17,900 nucleotides of DNA from positions 1 through 17,900 of the forward strand of contig CAAFXE010000152.1 of assembly GCA_900766915.1 (NCBI GenBank), read 5' to 3'. This DNA comes from Lachnospiraceae bacterium. GTDB taxonomy: Bacteria > Bacillota > Clostridia > Lachnospirales > Lachnospiraceae. Below are positions 5,816 to 13,328 of this stretch, piece after piece (the stretch's first letter is position 1; each line of letters opens with the position of its first letter). The notes beneath the pieces are model-generated. The model saw only the letters and a list, made by a program, of their open reading frames with translations, searched no databases and was not told where the DNA came from. Made by a program: the position numbers and the translations under genes.

Positions 5816-8452
5816 TTAGCTAAGCTGAGCCGCTGCAACCTCTTTTGCTTTTGCGATAGCCTCATCAATGCCTTCCGGATTCTTACCGCCGGCCTGAGCC
5901 ATATTTGGACGACCGCCACCGCCGCCGCCTACCAGCCTGGCAATTTCTTTGATCAGGTTACCTGCATGGGCACCGGCTTTCATGGCACCGTCTGTTGCAG
6001 TTGCCATTAAGTTTACCTTGCCATCTGTATTGGATGCGATCACAACGATACCTTCGCCCAGTTTTTCTTTTAACTGGTCGCCTAACTCACGAAGTCCGTT
6101 CATATCCACACCTTCTACTTTCGTAGCCAGTACTTTCATGCCGCCAACTTCTACTACCTGGTTCATAACATCGCCAAGAGCATCCTTTGCAGCCTTGCTC
6201 TTTAAGGATTCATTTTCACTCTGAAGTGCTTTTACTTCTGCAAGTAAATGTTCTACCTTTTCCACTGCATTTGCAGGAGTTCCTTTCACAAGCTTTGCAA
6301 CTTCCGCAAGCTTGTTTTCCAGATCTTTATAGTATGCAAATACACCTTCTCCGGTCAATGCTTCGATACGGCGCACACCTGCAGCCACACCTGCTTCAGA
6401 AACAATCTTGAAGGAACCGATCACACTTGTATTGGCAACGTGGGTACCACCGCAAAGCTCTTTTGAGAAATCTCCCATGGAAACCACACGTACATCTTCC
6501 GCATATTTTTCACCGAAAAGTGCCATGGCACCGGTCTTCTTTGCGTCTTCAATGTTCATCACTTCTGTCACTACCGGAAGTGCTGCCTGAATTTCTTTAT
6601 TTACCAGCTCTTCCACTTTTGCAATTTCCTGCGCTGTCATAGCCTGGAAATGAGCGAAGTCAAAACGAAGTCTGTCCGGAGTTACCAAAGAGCCCTTCTG
6701 TTCTACATGGTTTCCAAGAACAGTCTTTAATGCTTTCTGGAGAAGATGGGTCGCACTGTGGTTCTTACAGGTTGCATTTCTTCCTTCCGGACAAACGCTT
6801 AAGGTTACCACATCACCAACCTTGATCATACCACGGTTCAGTTTACCAACATGTCCGACTTTTCCGCCGCGAAGCTTGATGGTTTCAGAAACAACAAATT
6901 CCGCATCCCCTACTGAGATCACTCCGGTATCGCCTTCCTGACCACCCATGGTAGCATAGAATGGAGTTTCTTCCACGAATACAGTGGCAGCTTCTCCTGC
7001 AGTAATAGCCTCTGTCACAACATCTGTGGTAAGGACAGTCACTTTAGACTGTGCCGTCAGCTTGTCATAGCCTACAAATTCAGTGGTCACTGCTGCATCG
7101 ATCTCATCGTAAACAGTTGCGTCAGCACCCATATAGTTGGTTGTCTTACGAGCCTGACGTGCCTGAACCTTCTGTTCTTCCATACATGCCTTAAAGCCTT
7201 CTTCGTCTACGTCAAATCCCTTTTCTTCCAGAATCTCTTTTGTAAGATCCAGTGGGAAGCCGTAGGTATCATATAATTTAAATGCGTCCGCGCCGCCTAA
7301 GGTCTTTTTGCCCTCTGCAACCAGTGCTTCTTCCATGTCACCTAAAATCTTTAAGCCTGTATCAATGGTTTTATTGAACTGATCTTCTTCCTGAGTCAGT
7401 ACTTTGAAGATAAATTCCTTCTTTTCTTCCAGTTCCGGATATCCGTCTTTACTTCCTTCGATAACTACAGCACTTAAATCCGCAAGGAATTTTCCCTGCA
7501 CACCAAGTAAACGTCCGTGACGTGCTGCACGTCTGATGAGACGGCGAAGAACATATCCACGGCCTTCATTGGTTGGCATGATACCATCGGAGATCATAAA
7601 TGTAGCAGAACGGATGTGGTCTGTAATGATACGGATGGAAACATCTGTTTCAGCATCCTTATGATATTCACAGTTTGCAATTTTACAAACATTGTCACGA
7701 AGGTTTTTGATGGTATCCACATCAAAAATAGAGTCAACGTCCTGTACAACCGTTGCAAGACGTTCCAGACCCATACCGGTATCAATGTTTTTCTGGGTTA
7801 ATTCTGTGTAGTTGTTGTGTCCGTCATTGTCAAACTGGGTAAATACGTTATTCCATACTTCAATGTATCTGTCACATTCACAGCCTACGGTACAACCCGG
7901 TTTGCCGCAGCCGTATTTTTCACCACGGTCATAATAGATTTCCGAACACGGACCGCATGGACCTGCACCGTGCTCCCAGAAATTATCTTCCTTACCAAAA
8001 CGGAAAATACGCTCCGGTGCAATGCCGATTTCTTTATTCCAGATATCAAATGCTTCATCATCTTCCAGATAAACTGATGGGTAGAGTCTTTCAGGGTCCA
8101 ATCCTACGACCTCTGTTAAAAATTCCCAGGACCAGTGGATTGCTTCTGTTTTAAAGTAATCACCAAATGAGAAGTTTCCAAGCATTTCAAAGAATGTACC
8201 ATGACGTGCTGTTTTACCGATATTTTCGATATCACCTGTACGGATACATTTCTGACAGGTTGTCACTCTCCTTCTTGGCGGAATTTCCGCACCTGTAAAA
8301 TATGGCTTTAATGGCGCCATACCGGAATTGATCAACAATAAACTGTTATCATTTACAGGAACAAGGGAAAAGCTCTTCATTGCCAGATGTCCCTTGCTTT
8401 CGAAAAATTCCAAAAACATTTTTCTTAATTCGTTTACGCCGTACTGTTTCAC
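5816..8452 (-). CDS. alaS: Alanyl-tRNA synthetase
   Basis: Attaches alanine to tRNA-Ala in the cytoplasm and removes wrongly attached serine or glycine. The 878-residue product has full length: class II catalytic core in 1-240 with the TGDIENIG block near 73-80, the GRGYVLRRLIRRAARHGRLLG helix-rich region near 297-317, an editing domain with HSATH (H565, H569) and CGGTH (C667, H671) as zinc ligands, a coiled-coil and a glycine-rich DHHA1/C-Ala end (GGGGGGRPNMAQAGG near 845-860). A cysteine cluster at about 181-194 is also present, as in many clostridial forms. Start is GTG 8452 after GGAGGAGACAAAA; an upstream in-frame TTG at 8467 lies in that ribosome site. It is the last gene of an rnhA-microprotein-alaS unit. 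I find no T-box leader ahead of it. Confidence 0.98.
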   Translation of the reverse strand: MKQYGVNELRKMFLEFFESKGHLAMKSFSLVPVNDNSLLLINSGMAPLKPYFTGAEIPPRRRVTTCQKCIRTGDIENIGKTARHGTFFEMLGNFSFGDYFKTEAIHWSWEFLTEVVGLDPERLYPSVYLEDDEAFDIWNKEIGIAPERIFRFGKEDNFWEHGAGPCGPCSEIYYDRGEKYGCGKPGCTVGCECDRYIEVWNNVFTQFDNDGHNNYTELTQKNIDTGMGLERLATVVQDVDSIFDVDTIKNLRDNVCKIANCEYHKDAETDVSIRIITDHIRSATFMISDGIMPTNEGRGYVLRRLIRRAARHGRLLGVQGKFLADLSAVVIEGSKDGYPELEEKKEFIFKVLTQEEDQFNKTIDTGLKILGDMEEALVAEGKKTLGGADAFKLYDTYGFPLDLTKEILEEKGFDVDEEGFKACMEEQKVQARQARKTTNYMGADATVYDEIDAAVTTEFVGYDKLTAQSKVTVLTTDVVTEAITAGEAATVFVEETPFYATMGGQEGDTGVISVGDAEFVVSETIKLRGGKVGHVGKLNRGMIKVGDVVTLSVCPEGRNATCKNHSATHLLQKALKTVLGNHVEQKGSLVTPDRLRFDFAHFQAMTAQEIAKVEELVNKEIQAALPVVTEVMNIEDAKKTGAMALFGEKYAEDVRVVSMGDFSKELCGGTHVANTSVIGSFKIVSEAGVAAGVRRIEALTGEGVFAYYKDLENKLAEVAKLVKGTPANAVEKVEHLLAEVKALQSENESLKSKAAKDALGDVMNQVVEVGGMKVLATKVEGVDMNGLRELGDQLKEKLGEGIVVIASNTDGKVNLMATATDGAMKAGAHAGNLIKEIARLVGGGGGGRPNMAQAGGKNPEGIDEAIAKAKEVAAAQLS

Positions 8453-8474
8453 TTTTGTCTCCTCCAATTGTTAG

Positions 8475-8492
8475 CGCTTACGCTTACGCTTA
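8475..8492 (-). repeat. Three tandem hexamers giving three in-frame stop codons
   Basis: CGCTTA occurs three times in a row at 8475-8480, 8481-8486 and 8487-8492. Read on the minus strand this is TAAGCG three times, so the stop codon of the microprotein gene is followed by two more TAA codons in the same frame. It may be simple slippage. Confidence 0.8.
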
Positions 8493-8606
8493 TGACTTTG
8501 CGTCCTTACGATCACGCAATTTTTTTCCTGCAAAAACGCCTGCCACACAGACTGCTGCAAGAATTACCATTTTGAATAAAGTCGTTACCAATGTACTGAT
8601 GAACAT
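8490..8606 (-). CDS. 38-residue single-pass membrane microprotein between rnhA and alaS
   Basis: Too short for ordinary gene finding but well supported. ATG 8606 lies three bases past the rnhA stop and has GAGAGG, formed by the last rnhA codons, at a good distance. The product begins MFISTLVTTLFKM, continues with a hydrophobic stretch to about residue 27 (VILAAVCVAGVFAG) and ends in a strongly charged tail KKLRDRKDAKS, so it should cross the membrane once with its basic end inside. The stop is TAA at 8490-8492. The alaS ribosome site begins about 20 bases later, so all three genes are probably on one message. I do not recognise a family and assign no function. It could be a chance frame, but the ribosome site, tight packing and residue layout argue against that. 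Confidence 0.65.
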   Translation of the reverse strand: MFISTLVTTLFKMVILAAVCVAGVFAGKKLRDRKDAKS

Positions 8607-8609
8607 ATC

Positions 8610-9095
8610 TTACCTCTCTTTCTCAAACACCTCATCATGGATGAGATCGTCGCCGTCTGCAGCACTGGTGGCCAGCCTGTCACAGCGCTCATTCAGGGCA
8701 TGTCCGTTATGACCCTTTACCCAAATATAGGTTACTTTATGCGGTTCCATGGCCTTCAAAAGACGCTGCCACAGTTCCTTATTTTTGACCGGTTTTTTTG
8801 CACTGTTTTTCCAGTCGTTTTTCAACCAGCCTGTAATCCAGTTCCGGTTAAATGCATCCACCACATATTTGGAATCCGAATATAATTCCACTTCACATGG
8901 CCTGTTCAGTGCTTCCAGTCCCACAATGGCTGCCATCAGCTCCATGCGGTTGTTGGTCGTTTTTACATAGCCCTGGCTGAATTCTCTTACATGCTCCCGG
9001 CCTTTTCCATCCACGCAGGAAAGAATGGTTCCATAGCCACCCGGGCCATCAGGGTTTCCCCTGGCTGCACCGTCAGTGTAAATCTTAACTAACAT
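8610..9095 (-). CDS. rnhA: Ribonuclease HI
   Basis: Cuts the RNA strand of RNA-DNA hybrids, removing R-loops and primer remnants. The 161-residue product has all four catalytic acids in their usual setting: D8 in IYTDGAARGNPGG-like context, E52 in NRMELMA, D74 in YSDSKYVVD and D139 near the end, plus the GHNGH loop histidine at about 129-132. The basic handle region around 90-107 (NDWKNSAKKPVKNKELW) is present, as in the E. coli type. Start is ATG 9095, six bases after AGGAGGTAAG; the frame continues to a GTG at 9161 that lies in the leader hairpin and has no good site. It leads the unit rnhA-microprotein-alaS behind a sigma-A promoter. Confidence 0.95.
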   Translation of the reverse strand: MLVKIYTDGAARGNPDGPGGYGTILSCVDGKGREHVREFSQGYVKTTNNRMELMAAIVGLEALNRPCEVELYSDSKYVVDAFNRNWITGWLKNDWKNSAKKPVKNKELWQRLLKAMEPHKVTYIWVKGHNGHALNERCDRLATSAADGDDLIHDEVFEKER

Positions 9096-9123
9096 CTTAC
9101 CTCCTATTCGGTGCTCCCTCCAC

Positions 9124-9154
9124 ATATTACCGTCCTGTGAAGTACCGGTAATAT
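9124..9154 (-). promoter_or_regulatory. Perfect 9-bp inverted repeat in the rnhA leader
   Basis: ATATTACCG (9124-9132) and CGGTAATAT (9146-9154) flank a 13-base loop in the predicted 5' leader of rnhA. It lies about 30 bases ahead of the start and does not cover the ribosome site. It may stabilise the message; function unknown. Confidence 0.5.
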
Positions 9155-9169
9155 TTTTCACCGTCTCTT

Positions 9170-9198
9170 ATTCTATCCGAAACCATCAAATTTTACAA
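9170..9198 (-). promoter_or_regulatory. Sigma-A promoter of rnhA-microprotein-alaS
   Basis: On the minus strand TTGTAA (9198-9193), then exactly 17 bases, then TAGAAT (9175-9170). The -10 agrees with consensus at five of six positions and the -35 at four of six. It lies in the gap after spoIVA and is the only good promoter I see for this group. Confidence 0.65.
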
Positions 9199-9207
9199 CA
9201 CTTTTTT

Positions 9208-9230
9208 GGGGCCAAACAGTATTTGACCCC
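9208..9230 (-). repeat. Inverted repeat after spoIVA, terminator-like stem without T-tract
   Basis: GGGGCCAAA (9208-9216) and TTTGACCCC (9222-9230) pair over nine positions (one G-U in minus-strand RNA) around a five-base loop, 16 bases past the spoIVA stop. On the minus strand the stem is followed by six As, not Ts, so it is not a standard terminator in the direction of spoIVA; it may protect the 3' end. Confidence 0.55.
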
Positions 9231-9246
9231 ATAAATAACCAATTTT

Positions 9247-10734
9247 TCATATAATGATACAGACCATCCCTCCATTGGAATCGTTTACGATTTTCTGCAT
9301 GGTCTCCTGCAGCTTTACCTGACTCTCCTCTCCAATCTGATAAACCTTGGACTTAATACCGTCTTCCACCAGCTCTTCAATGGATTTTCCGAAAATATTC
9401 GTACCCCAGATGGCACCATCCTCCTTACCGCTCTGACCAATGTATTTGATCAGATCCTGCGCCTGAGCCTGTGTTCCCACAAGGGGTGAGATCTCCGTTT
9501 CAATGTTGGCACGGATCATATGAATGGATGGCGCGGTTGCTTTGAGTTTCACACCGTACTTGCTTCCCTGTTTGACGATAGCAGGCTCTTCCAGGGTAAT
9601 TTCTTCTCTGATTGGCATAACAACACCGTACCCTCTTTGCCTTACAGCATCGATGGCATAGGACACCTTGGCATACTCTTTCCTCATGTTGGACAGTTCC
9701 TTTAGAAGCTTCATCAGTTCGTACTCCCCCAGAATCTCTTCCCCTGTCATCTGGCTTAGCATCTCATAATAATATTTTTCATCCACGTCAACCAGCACAC
9801 TGACCTTTCCATTGGAAAGATTCAGATGATCGAGCTTCACCCGGGTAATATAGGGGGACTCCATGTTCACATTTTCAGCAGTCACATCCTGCACCCGGCC
9901 TATGCGACCCATGATCTTTTTTATCTGCTCTAAAAGATCTTTTTTGATTTCCGAATCAACAGACTGCATTTCCACCCATTTCGGAATGTAAAACTCCACG
10001 TCTGTAATGGGAAATTCCTTTAGAATGTTTTCAAATATGAGGGAAATATCTTCTTTACGCATCTGCTCACAGTTGAGAGGAAGTACCGGAACCTGATACT
10101 GCTCTTCCAGTTCCTTAGCCAGTTTCTGTGCAGTATCCCCATAGGGCCTGCTGCTGTTTAAGATCACAATAAAAGGTTTTCCAAGCTTTTTCATCTCCGA
10201 AATAGTACGGTTTTCAGGTTCTATGTACTGTTCCCTTGGAATATCAGAAAAGGAACCGTCACAGGTTACCACGATGCCGATGGTAGAATGATCCTGCATC
10301 ACCTTTCTGGTACCGATCTCCGCCGCTTTCACAAAGGGAATCTTCTCCTCAGACCATGGTGTTTTTACCATCCTTGGCTGGTCATCCTCGGTGTGCCCCA
10401 CTGCACCATCCACCATGTAACCCACGCAGTCAATGAGACGGAGCTTTAATTCCAGATCCTCAGAAAGCTTCAGGTTAAATGCCTCCTTTGGTAAAAATTT
10501 AGGTTCCGTGGTCGTAATGGTTCGTCCGGATCCACTTTGGGGCAGTTCATCAAGTACCCGCTCTTTTTCCGGTCCCTCCGGCAGATTCGGAAGCACGAGA
10601 AGATCCATGATCCTCTTGATCAGCGTAGATTTTCCGGTTCTTACCGGCCCTATCACTCCCAGATAGATTTCTCCCCCGGTACGCATCTGAATATCCTTGT
10701 ATAGGTCAAACTCTTTGTCTGCCACATTGTCCAT
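9247..10734 (-). CDS. spoIVA: Stage IV sporulation protein A (coat basement ATPase)
   Basis: SpoIVA coats the forespore in the mother cell, uses ATP to polymerise into the basement layer of the spore coat, and is anchored by SpoVM. The 495-residue product is nearly the length of the B. subtilis protein. It has a P-loop GPVRTGKST at 29-37, a switch-like region LRLIDCVGYMVDGAVGH near 98-114, a middle domain, and the conserved ending GGMVCIII that is important in this family. Start ATG 10734 follows GGAGGTC and five Ts. It is transcribed alone, behind a sigma-E-like promoter and a hairpin that would hide its ribosome site in read-through RNA. Presence of this gene shows that the organism, or its recent ancestor, forms spores. 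Confidence 0.97.
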   Translation of the reverse strand: MDNVADKEFDLYKDIQMRTGGEIYLGVIGPVRTGKSTLIKRIMDLLVLPNLPEGPEKERVLDELPQSGSGRTITTTEPKFLPKEAFNLKLSEDLELKLRLIDCVGYMVDGAVGHTEDDQPRMVKTPWSEEKIPFVKAAEIGTRKVMQDHSTIGIVVTCDGSFSDIPREQYIEPENRTISEMKKLGKPFIVILNSSRPYGDTAQKLAKELEEQYQVPVLPLNCEQMRKEDISLIFENILKEFPITDVEFYIPKWVEMQSVDSEIKKDLLEQIKKIMGRIGRVQDVTAENVNMESPYITRVKLDHLNLSNGKVSVLVDVDEKYYYEMLSQMTGEEILGEYELMKLLKELSNMRKEYAKVSYAIDAVRQRGYGVVMPIREEITLEEPAIVKQGSKYGVKLKATAPSIHMIRANIETEISPLVGTQAQAQDLIKYIGQSGKEDGAIWGTNIFGKSIEELVEDGIKSKVYQIGEESQVKLQETMQKIVNDSNGGMVCIII

Positions 10735-10739
10735 AAAAA

Positions 10740-10785
10740 GACCTCCAATTCATGAGTTATATGTAAACTCTATGAACCGGAGGTC
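10740..10785 (-). terminator. Long inverted repeat: terminator of the nfn unit covering the spoIVA ribosome site
   Basis: Arms at 10740-10758 and 10766-10785 pair almost completely: GACCTCC with GGAGGTC, then two G-U pairs in RNA, TTCAT with ATGAA, one bulged base at 10771, and GAGTT with AACTC, around a seven-base loop. On the minus strand the stem is followed by five Ts, so it can end transcripts coming from the lipoprotein gene. Its 3' arm GGAGGTC is also the spoIVA ribosome site. Confidence 0.8.
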
Positions 10786-10795
10786 CCAAATATTC
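10767..10795 (-). promoter_or_regulatory. Candidate sigma-E promoter of spoIVA
   Basis: On the minus strand GAATATT (10795-10789), exactly 14 bases, then CATAGAGT (10774-10767). The -35 fits the sigma-E consensus fully and the -10 at six of eight positions. B. subtilis spoIVA is transcribed by sigma-E. The expected start, near 10760, lies in the loop of the inverted repeat at 10740-10785. Confidence 0.65.
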
Positions 10796-10803
10796 TTATA
10801 TTT

Positions 10804-11919
10804 TTATTGTACTACAAGTTCATCCCAGCGCTGGTCAGCAACAAAGGCAACATAGGTTTTACCTGTGTTGAGTTTGATTTCTTCTCCCATACCGTCATAG
10901 TAACGTGTTGGAGATGTATCGCTTGTCTTTGACCATTTCACATTGATTCTCTTACCATTTGTGATGTACATTGCATCCTGATTTTCACCAATACAGTTGA
11001 AGATCAGGTATCCGTTTTCATCATACTGATGGTAGGATACTCTCTGGATGATGACGTTCTTGAATGCAAGCTGTTTGTTGTTGTTTTGTGCATCCAGATG
11101 TGCTTTTCCGCGTTCTGAGTAGTAATATAATCCGTCTTCCGCATTATACTTTAATTCAGACTGGTTGTTCGGAAATGGCAGATCTACCAAAGTAGCATCT
11201 TTTGCAAAATCATCATAAACTTCATCCAGCTTCACCTCATTTGCTTCATCTACGAACTGGTAATGAGGTCCTTCATAATACTGGTTGTAGGTTGTGGAAA
11301 TACCAAGCTTGTCAGCATATTTCTGAACCTCACCTGTTAAGATGTATTCTGTGAACTCTCTTGGTTTTCCATTGTTTACACGGCCGAAATATCCGGAGAT
11401 ATGATCGGATGCCGGTAATTTCAGGTATTCGTTGATGTAGAATGGGCCACCGTCATGACAGATGATCGCATTCCACTCATTTGCAAGAAGAATGTTGGTT
11501 GGACGTACGGAGCGAACACTGCCAAACTGTGTGATTGCACCCCAGTCTTTTACAAGACACATGAAACGTGTGATCTCTTTGTTTGCTGTACTGTTCATTA
11601 ATTCGTAAACAACATCTGCCTGAGTTAATCCGTAATGAGGAAGGGCACGTGCATCGTTATCAACCATAACAGCGATTGGTCTCTGGTCTTTTAAATCCTC
11701 AGAGATGATCTCATTTGTCAACTCACTGCGGTAGAATCCATCCGGAACTTCTACAGTTTCTACGACCGGTTCCTCTTCTTCTTCGGCTGTATCTGTTGGT
11801 TCTTCAGTATCATCGATTTCTACAGTTACCTGCTCTGCAGGTTCTTTATCTTTGCCACATGCTGTTAAAGCAGCTACCATGGCCAAAGCTGTCAGAATCA
11901 TCACTAATCTTTTTTTCAT
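10804..11919 (-). CDS. DUF3048 domain lipoprotein (YerB-like)
   Basis: Exported lipoprotein of unknown function. The 371-residue product has a signal peptide with lipobox LTAC (C21 as the lipid-bearing residue), then an acidic linker at about 25-60 rich in glutamate and threonine, and a DUF3048 body from about residue 70, containing RPIAVMVDNDARALPHYGL, SVRSVRPTNILLAN and ICHDGGPFYI stretches typical of the YerB family. It should sit on the outer face of the membrane. Only a weak ribosome site (GGAAAAGAG) precedes ATG 11919, which starts about 20 bases after nfnB, so it is probably made from the nfnAB message. What it does for that operon is not evident; the pairing may be only positional. 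Confidence 0.85.
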   Translation of the reverse strand: MKKRLVMILTALAMVAALTACGKDKEPAEQVTVEIDDTEEPTDTAEEEEEPVVETVEVPDGFYRSELTNEIISEDLKDQRPIAVMVDNDARALPHYGLTQADVVYELMNSTANKEITRFMCLVKDWGAITQFGSVRSVRPTNILLANEWNAIICHDGGPFYINEYLKLPASDHISGYFGRVNNGKPREFTEYILTGEVQKYADKLGISTTYNQYYEGPHYQFVDEANEVKLDEVYDDFAKDATLVDLPFPNNQSELKYNAEDGLYYYSERGKAHLDAQNNNKQLAFKNVIIQRVSYHQYDENGYLIFNCIGENQDAMYITNGKRINVKWSKTSDTSPTRYYDGMGEEIKLNTGKTYVAFVADQRWDELVVQ

Positions 11920-11939
11920 CAGTTTCTCTTTTCCTTTTC

Positions 11940-13328
11940 CTATTTATTTGAGAGATATTCATGAATACCTTTTGCTGCTGCTTTACCGGCACCCATAGCA
12001 AGGATTACGGTAGCGGCACCTGTCACTGCGTCACCGCCTGCGAATACACCTTCTTTAGAGGTTGCACCAAATTCTTCGCTGGCAACGATACACTGTCTCT
12101 TATTGATTTCAAGTCCTTTGGTTGTAGAAGAGATCAGCGGGTTCGGTGAAGTACCCAGAGACATGATGACAGTATCTACTTCGATTTCAAATTCACTGCC
12201 TTCAACAACTACCGGGCGGCGTCTGCCGGAAGCATCCGGTTCACCTAATTCCATCTTCACGCATTTGATTGCTTTTACCCATCCGTTTTCATCTGCAATA
12301 ATTTCTGTCGGATTGGTCAGAAGGTCAAAGATAATACCCTCTTCTTTTGCATGATGTACTTCTTCCTTTCTTGCAGGAAGTTCTTCTTCACTACGTCTGT
12401 AAATGATATGTACTTCTGCGCCAAGACGGAGTGCTGTTCTTGCAGCATCCATTGCTACGTTACCACCACCAACAACTGCAACCTTTGTACCTGCTGCGAT
12501 CGGTGTATCATAATTTTCATCAAAAGCCTTCATCAGGTTGTTACGTGTCAGGTATTCGTTTGCGGAGAATACACCGCTTGCCTGTTCTCCCGGGATACCC
12601 ATAAATTTAGGAAGACCTGCACCGGAACCGATAAATACGGCATCAAAGCCTTCTTCTTCCAATAATTCATCAATAGTAACAGCCTTACCAACAACCACGT
12701 CTGTCTCAATCTTTACACCGAGAGATTTTACATTCTCGATTTCAGGCTGAACAACGCCGTCCTTTGGTAAACGGAATTCCGGGATACCATAAACAAGTAC
12801 ACCGCCTGCTTTGTGAAGTGCTTCAAAAATCGTTACGTCATAACCTAATTTTGCAAGATCTCCTGCACAGGTAAGACCTGCAGGGCCGGAACCAATGACA
12901 GCAACCTTTTTACCGTTTAATTCTTTTGCACCTTCCGGTTTGATGTTGTTTTCTCTTGCCCAGTCAGCAACGAATCTTTCCAGTTTACCAATGGAGATCG
13001 GATCTCCCTTTTTACCACGGATACACTGACCTTCACACTGGCTTTCCTGAGGACATACACGTCCGCAGATTGCCGGAAGAGCACTGGATTCCCCAATAAC
13101 TTTATAAGCTTCTTCAAATTTTCCTTCTTTTACCTGAGCGATAAATCCCGGAATATTGATAGATACAGGACAACCCTGTACACATTTTGCATTTTTACAT
13201 CCGATACATCTATGAGCTTCTTCTACAGCTTCTTCTGCATTGTATCCAAGACATACCTCATCGAAATTTTTTGCACGAACCTGTGGCTCCTGTTCTCTTA
13301 CAGGGACTCTGTTTAATACATCTGCCAT
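11940..13328 (-). CDS. nfnB: NfnB: large subunit of NADH-dependent ferredoxin:NADP oxidoreductase (GltA-like)
   Basis: Homologue of the small subunit of glutamate synthase. Paired with NfnA it forms the cytoplasmic electron-bifurcating enzyme that makes NADPH using NADH and reduced ferredoxin. The 462-residue product has eight cysteines for two [4Fe-4S] clusters (C41, C44, C49, C53 and C88, C92, C98, C102), a FAD site VAVIGSGPAG at about 142-151 and an NADPH site VAVVGGGNVAMDAA at about 283-296, ending with the GDAVTGAATVILAMGAGK flavin motif. Length fits NfnB. It is translationally coupled to nfnA by TAATG (overlap of one base) with GGAGGTGAC just upstream. It is often annotated as glutamate synthase small subunit (gltA), but no large glutamate synthase subunit lies here. 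Confidence 0.9.
   Translation of the reverse strand: MADVLNRVPVREQEPQVRAKNFDEVCLGYNAEEAVEEAHRCIGCKNAKCVQGCPVSINIPGFIAQVKEGKFEEAYKVIGESSALPAICGRVCPQESQCEGQCIRGKKGDPISIGKLERFVADWARENNIKPEGAKELNGKKVAVIGSGPAGLTCAGDLAKLGYDVTIFEALHKAGGVLVYGIPEFRLPKDGVVQPEIENVKSLGVKIETDVVVGKAVTIDELLEEEGFDAVFIGSGAGLPKFMGIPGEQASGVFSANEYLTRNNLMKAFDENYDTPIAAGTKVAVVGGGNVAMDAARTALRLGAEVHIIYRRSEEELPARKEEVHHAKEEGIIFDLLTNPTEIIADENGWVKAIKCVKMELGEPDASGRRRPVVVEGSEFEIEVDTVIMSLGTSPNPLISSTTKGLEINKRQCIVASEEFGATSKEGVFAGGDAVTGAATVILAMGAGKAAAKGIHEYLSNK

Noticed and set aside
5689..5919. Extension of the rpsU frame to 135 residues
   Set aside because: The extra part overlaps the end of alaS and crosses a consensus promoter; S21 is 57-60 residues and its ribosome site is at 5696-5700.
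6435..6455. GGTACCACCGC, resembling the conserved T-box antiterminator sequence
   Set aside because: It lies inside alaS and encodes the invariant CGGTH zinc-binding motif of the editing domain. No specifier loop or terminator accompanies it, and it is far from the alaS start.
9096..9161. Longer rnhA start at GTG 9161
   Set aside because: It would put the leader hairpin into the coding part and lacks a ribosome site; family alignment and AGGAGG favour ATG 9095.
9208..9230. Terminator of spoIVA
   Set aside because: The stem is good, but on the minus strand it is followed by As, not Ts, so it is listed as an inverted repeat only.
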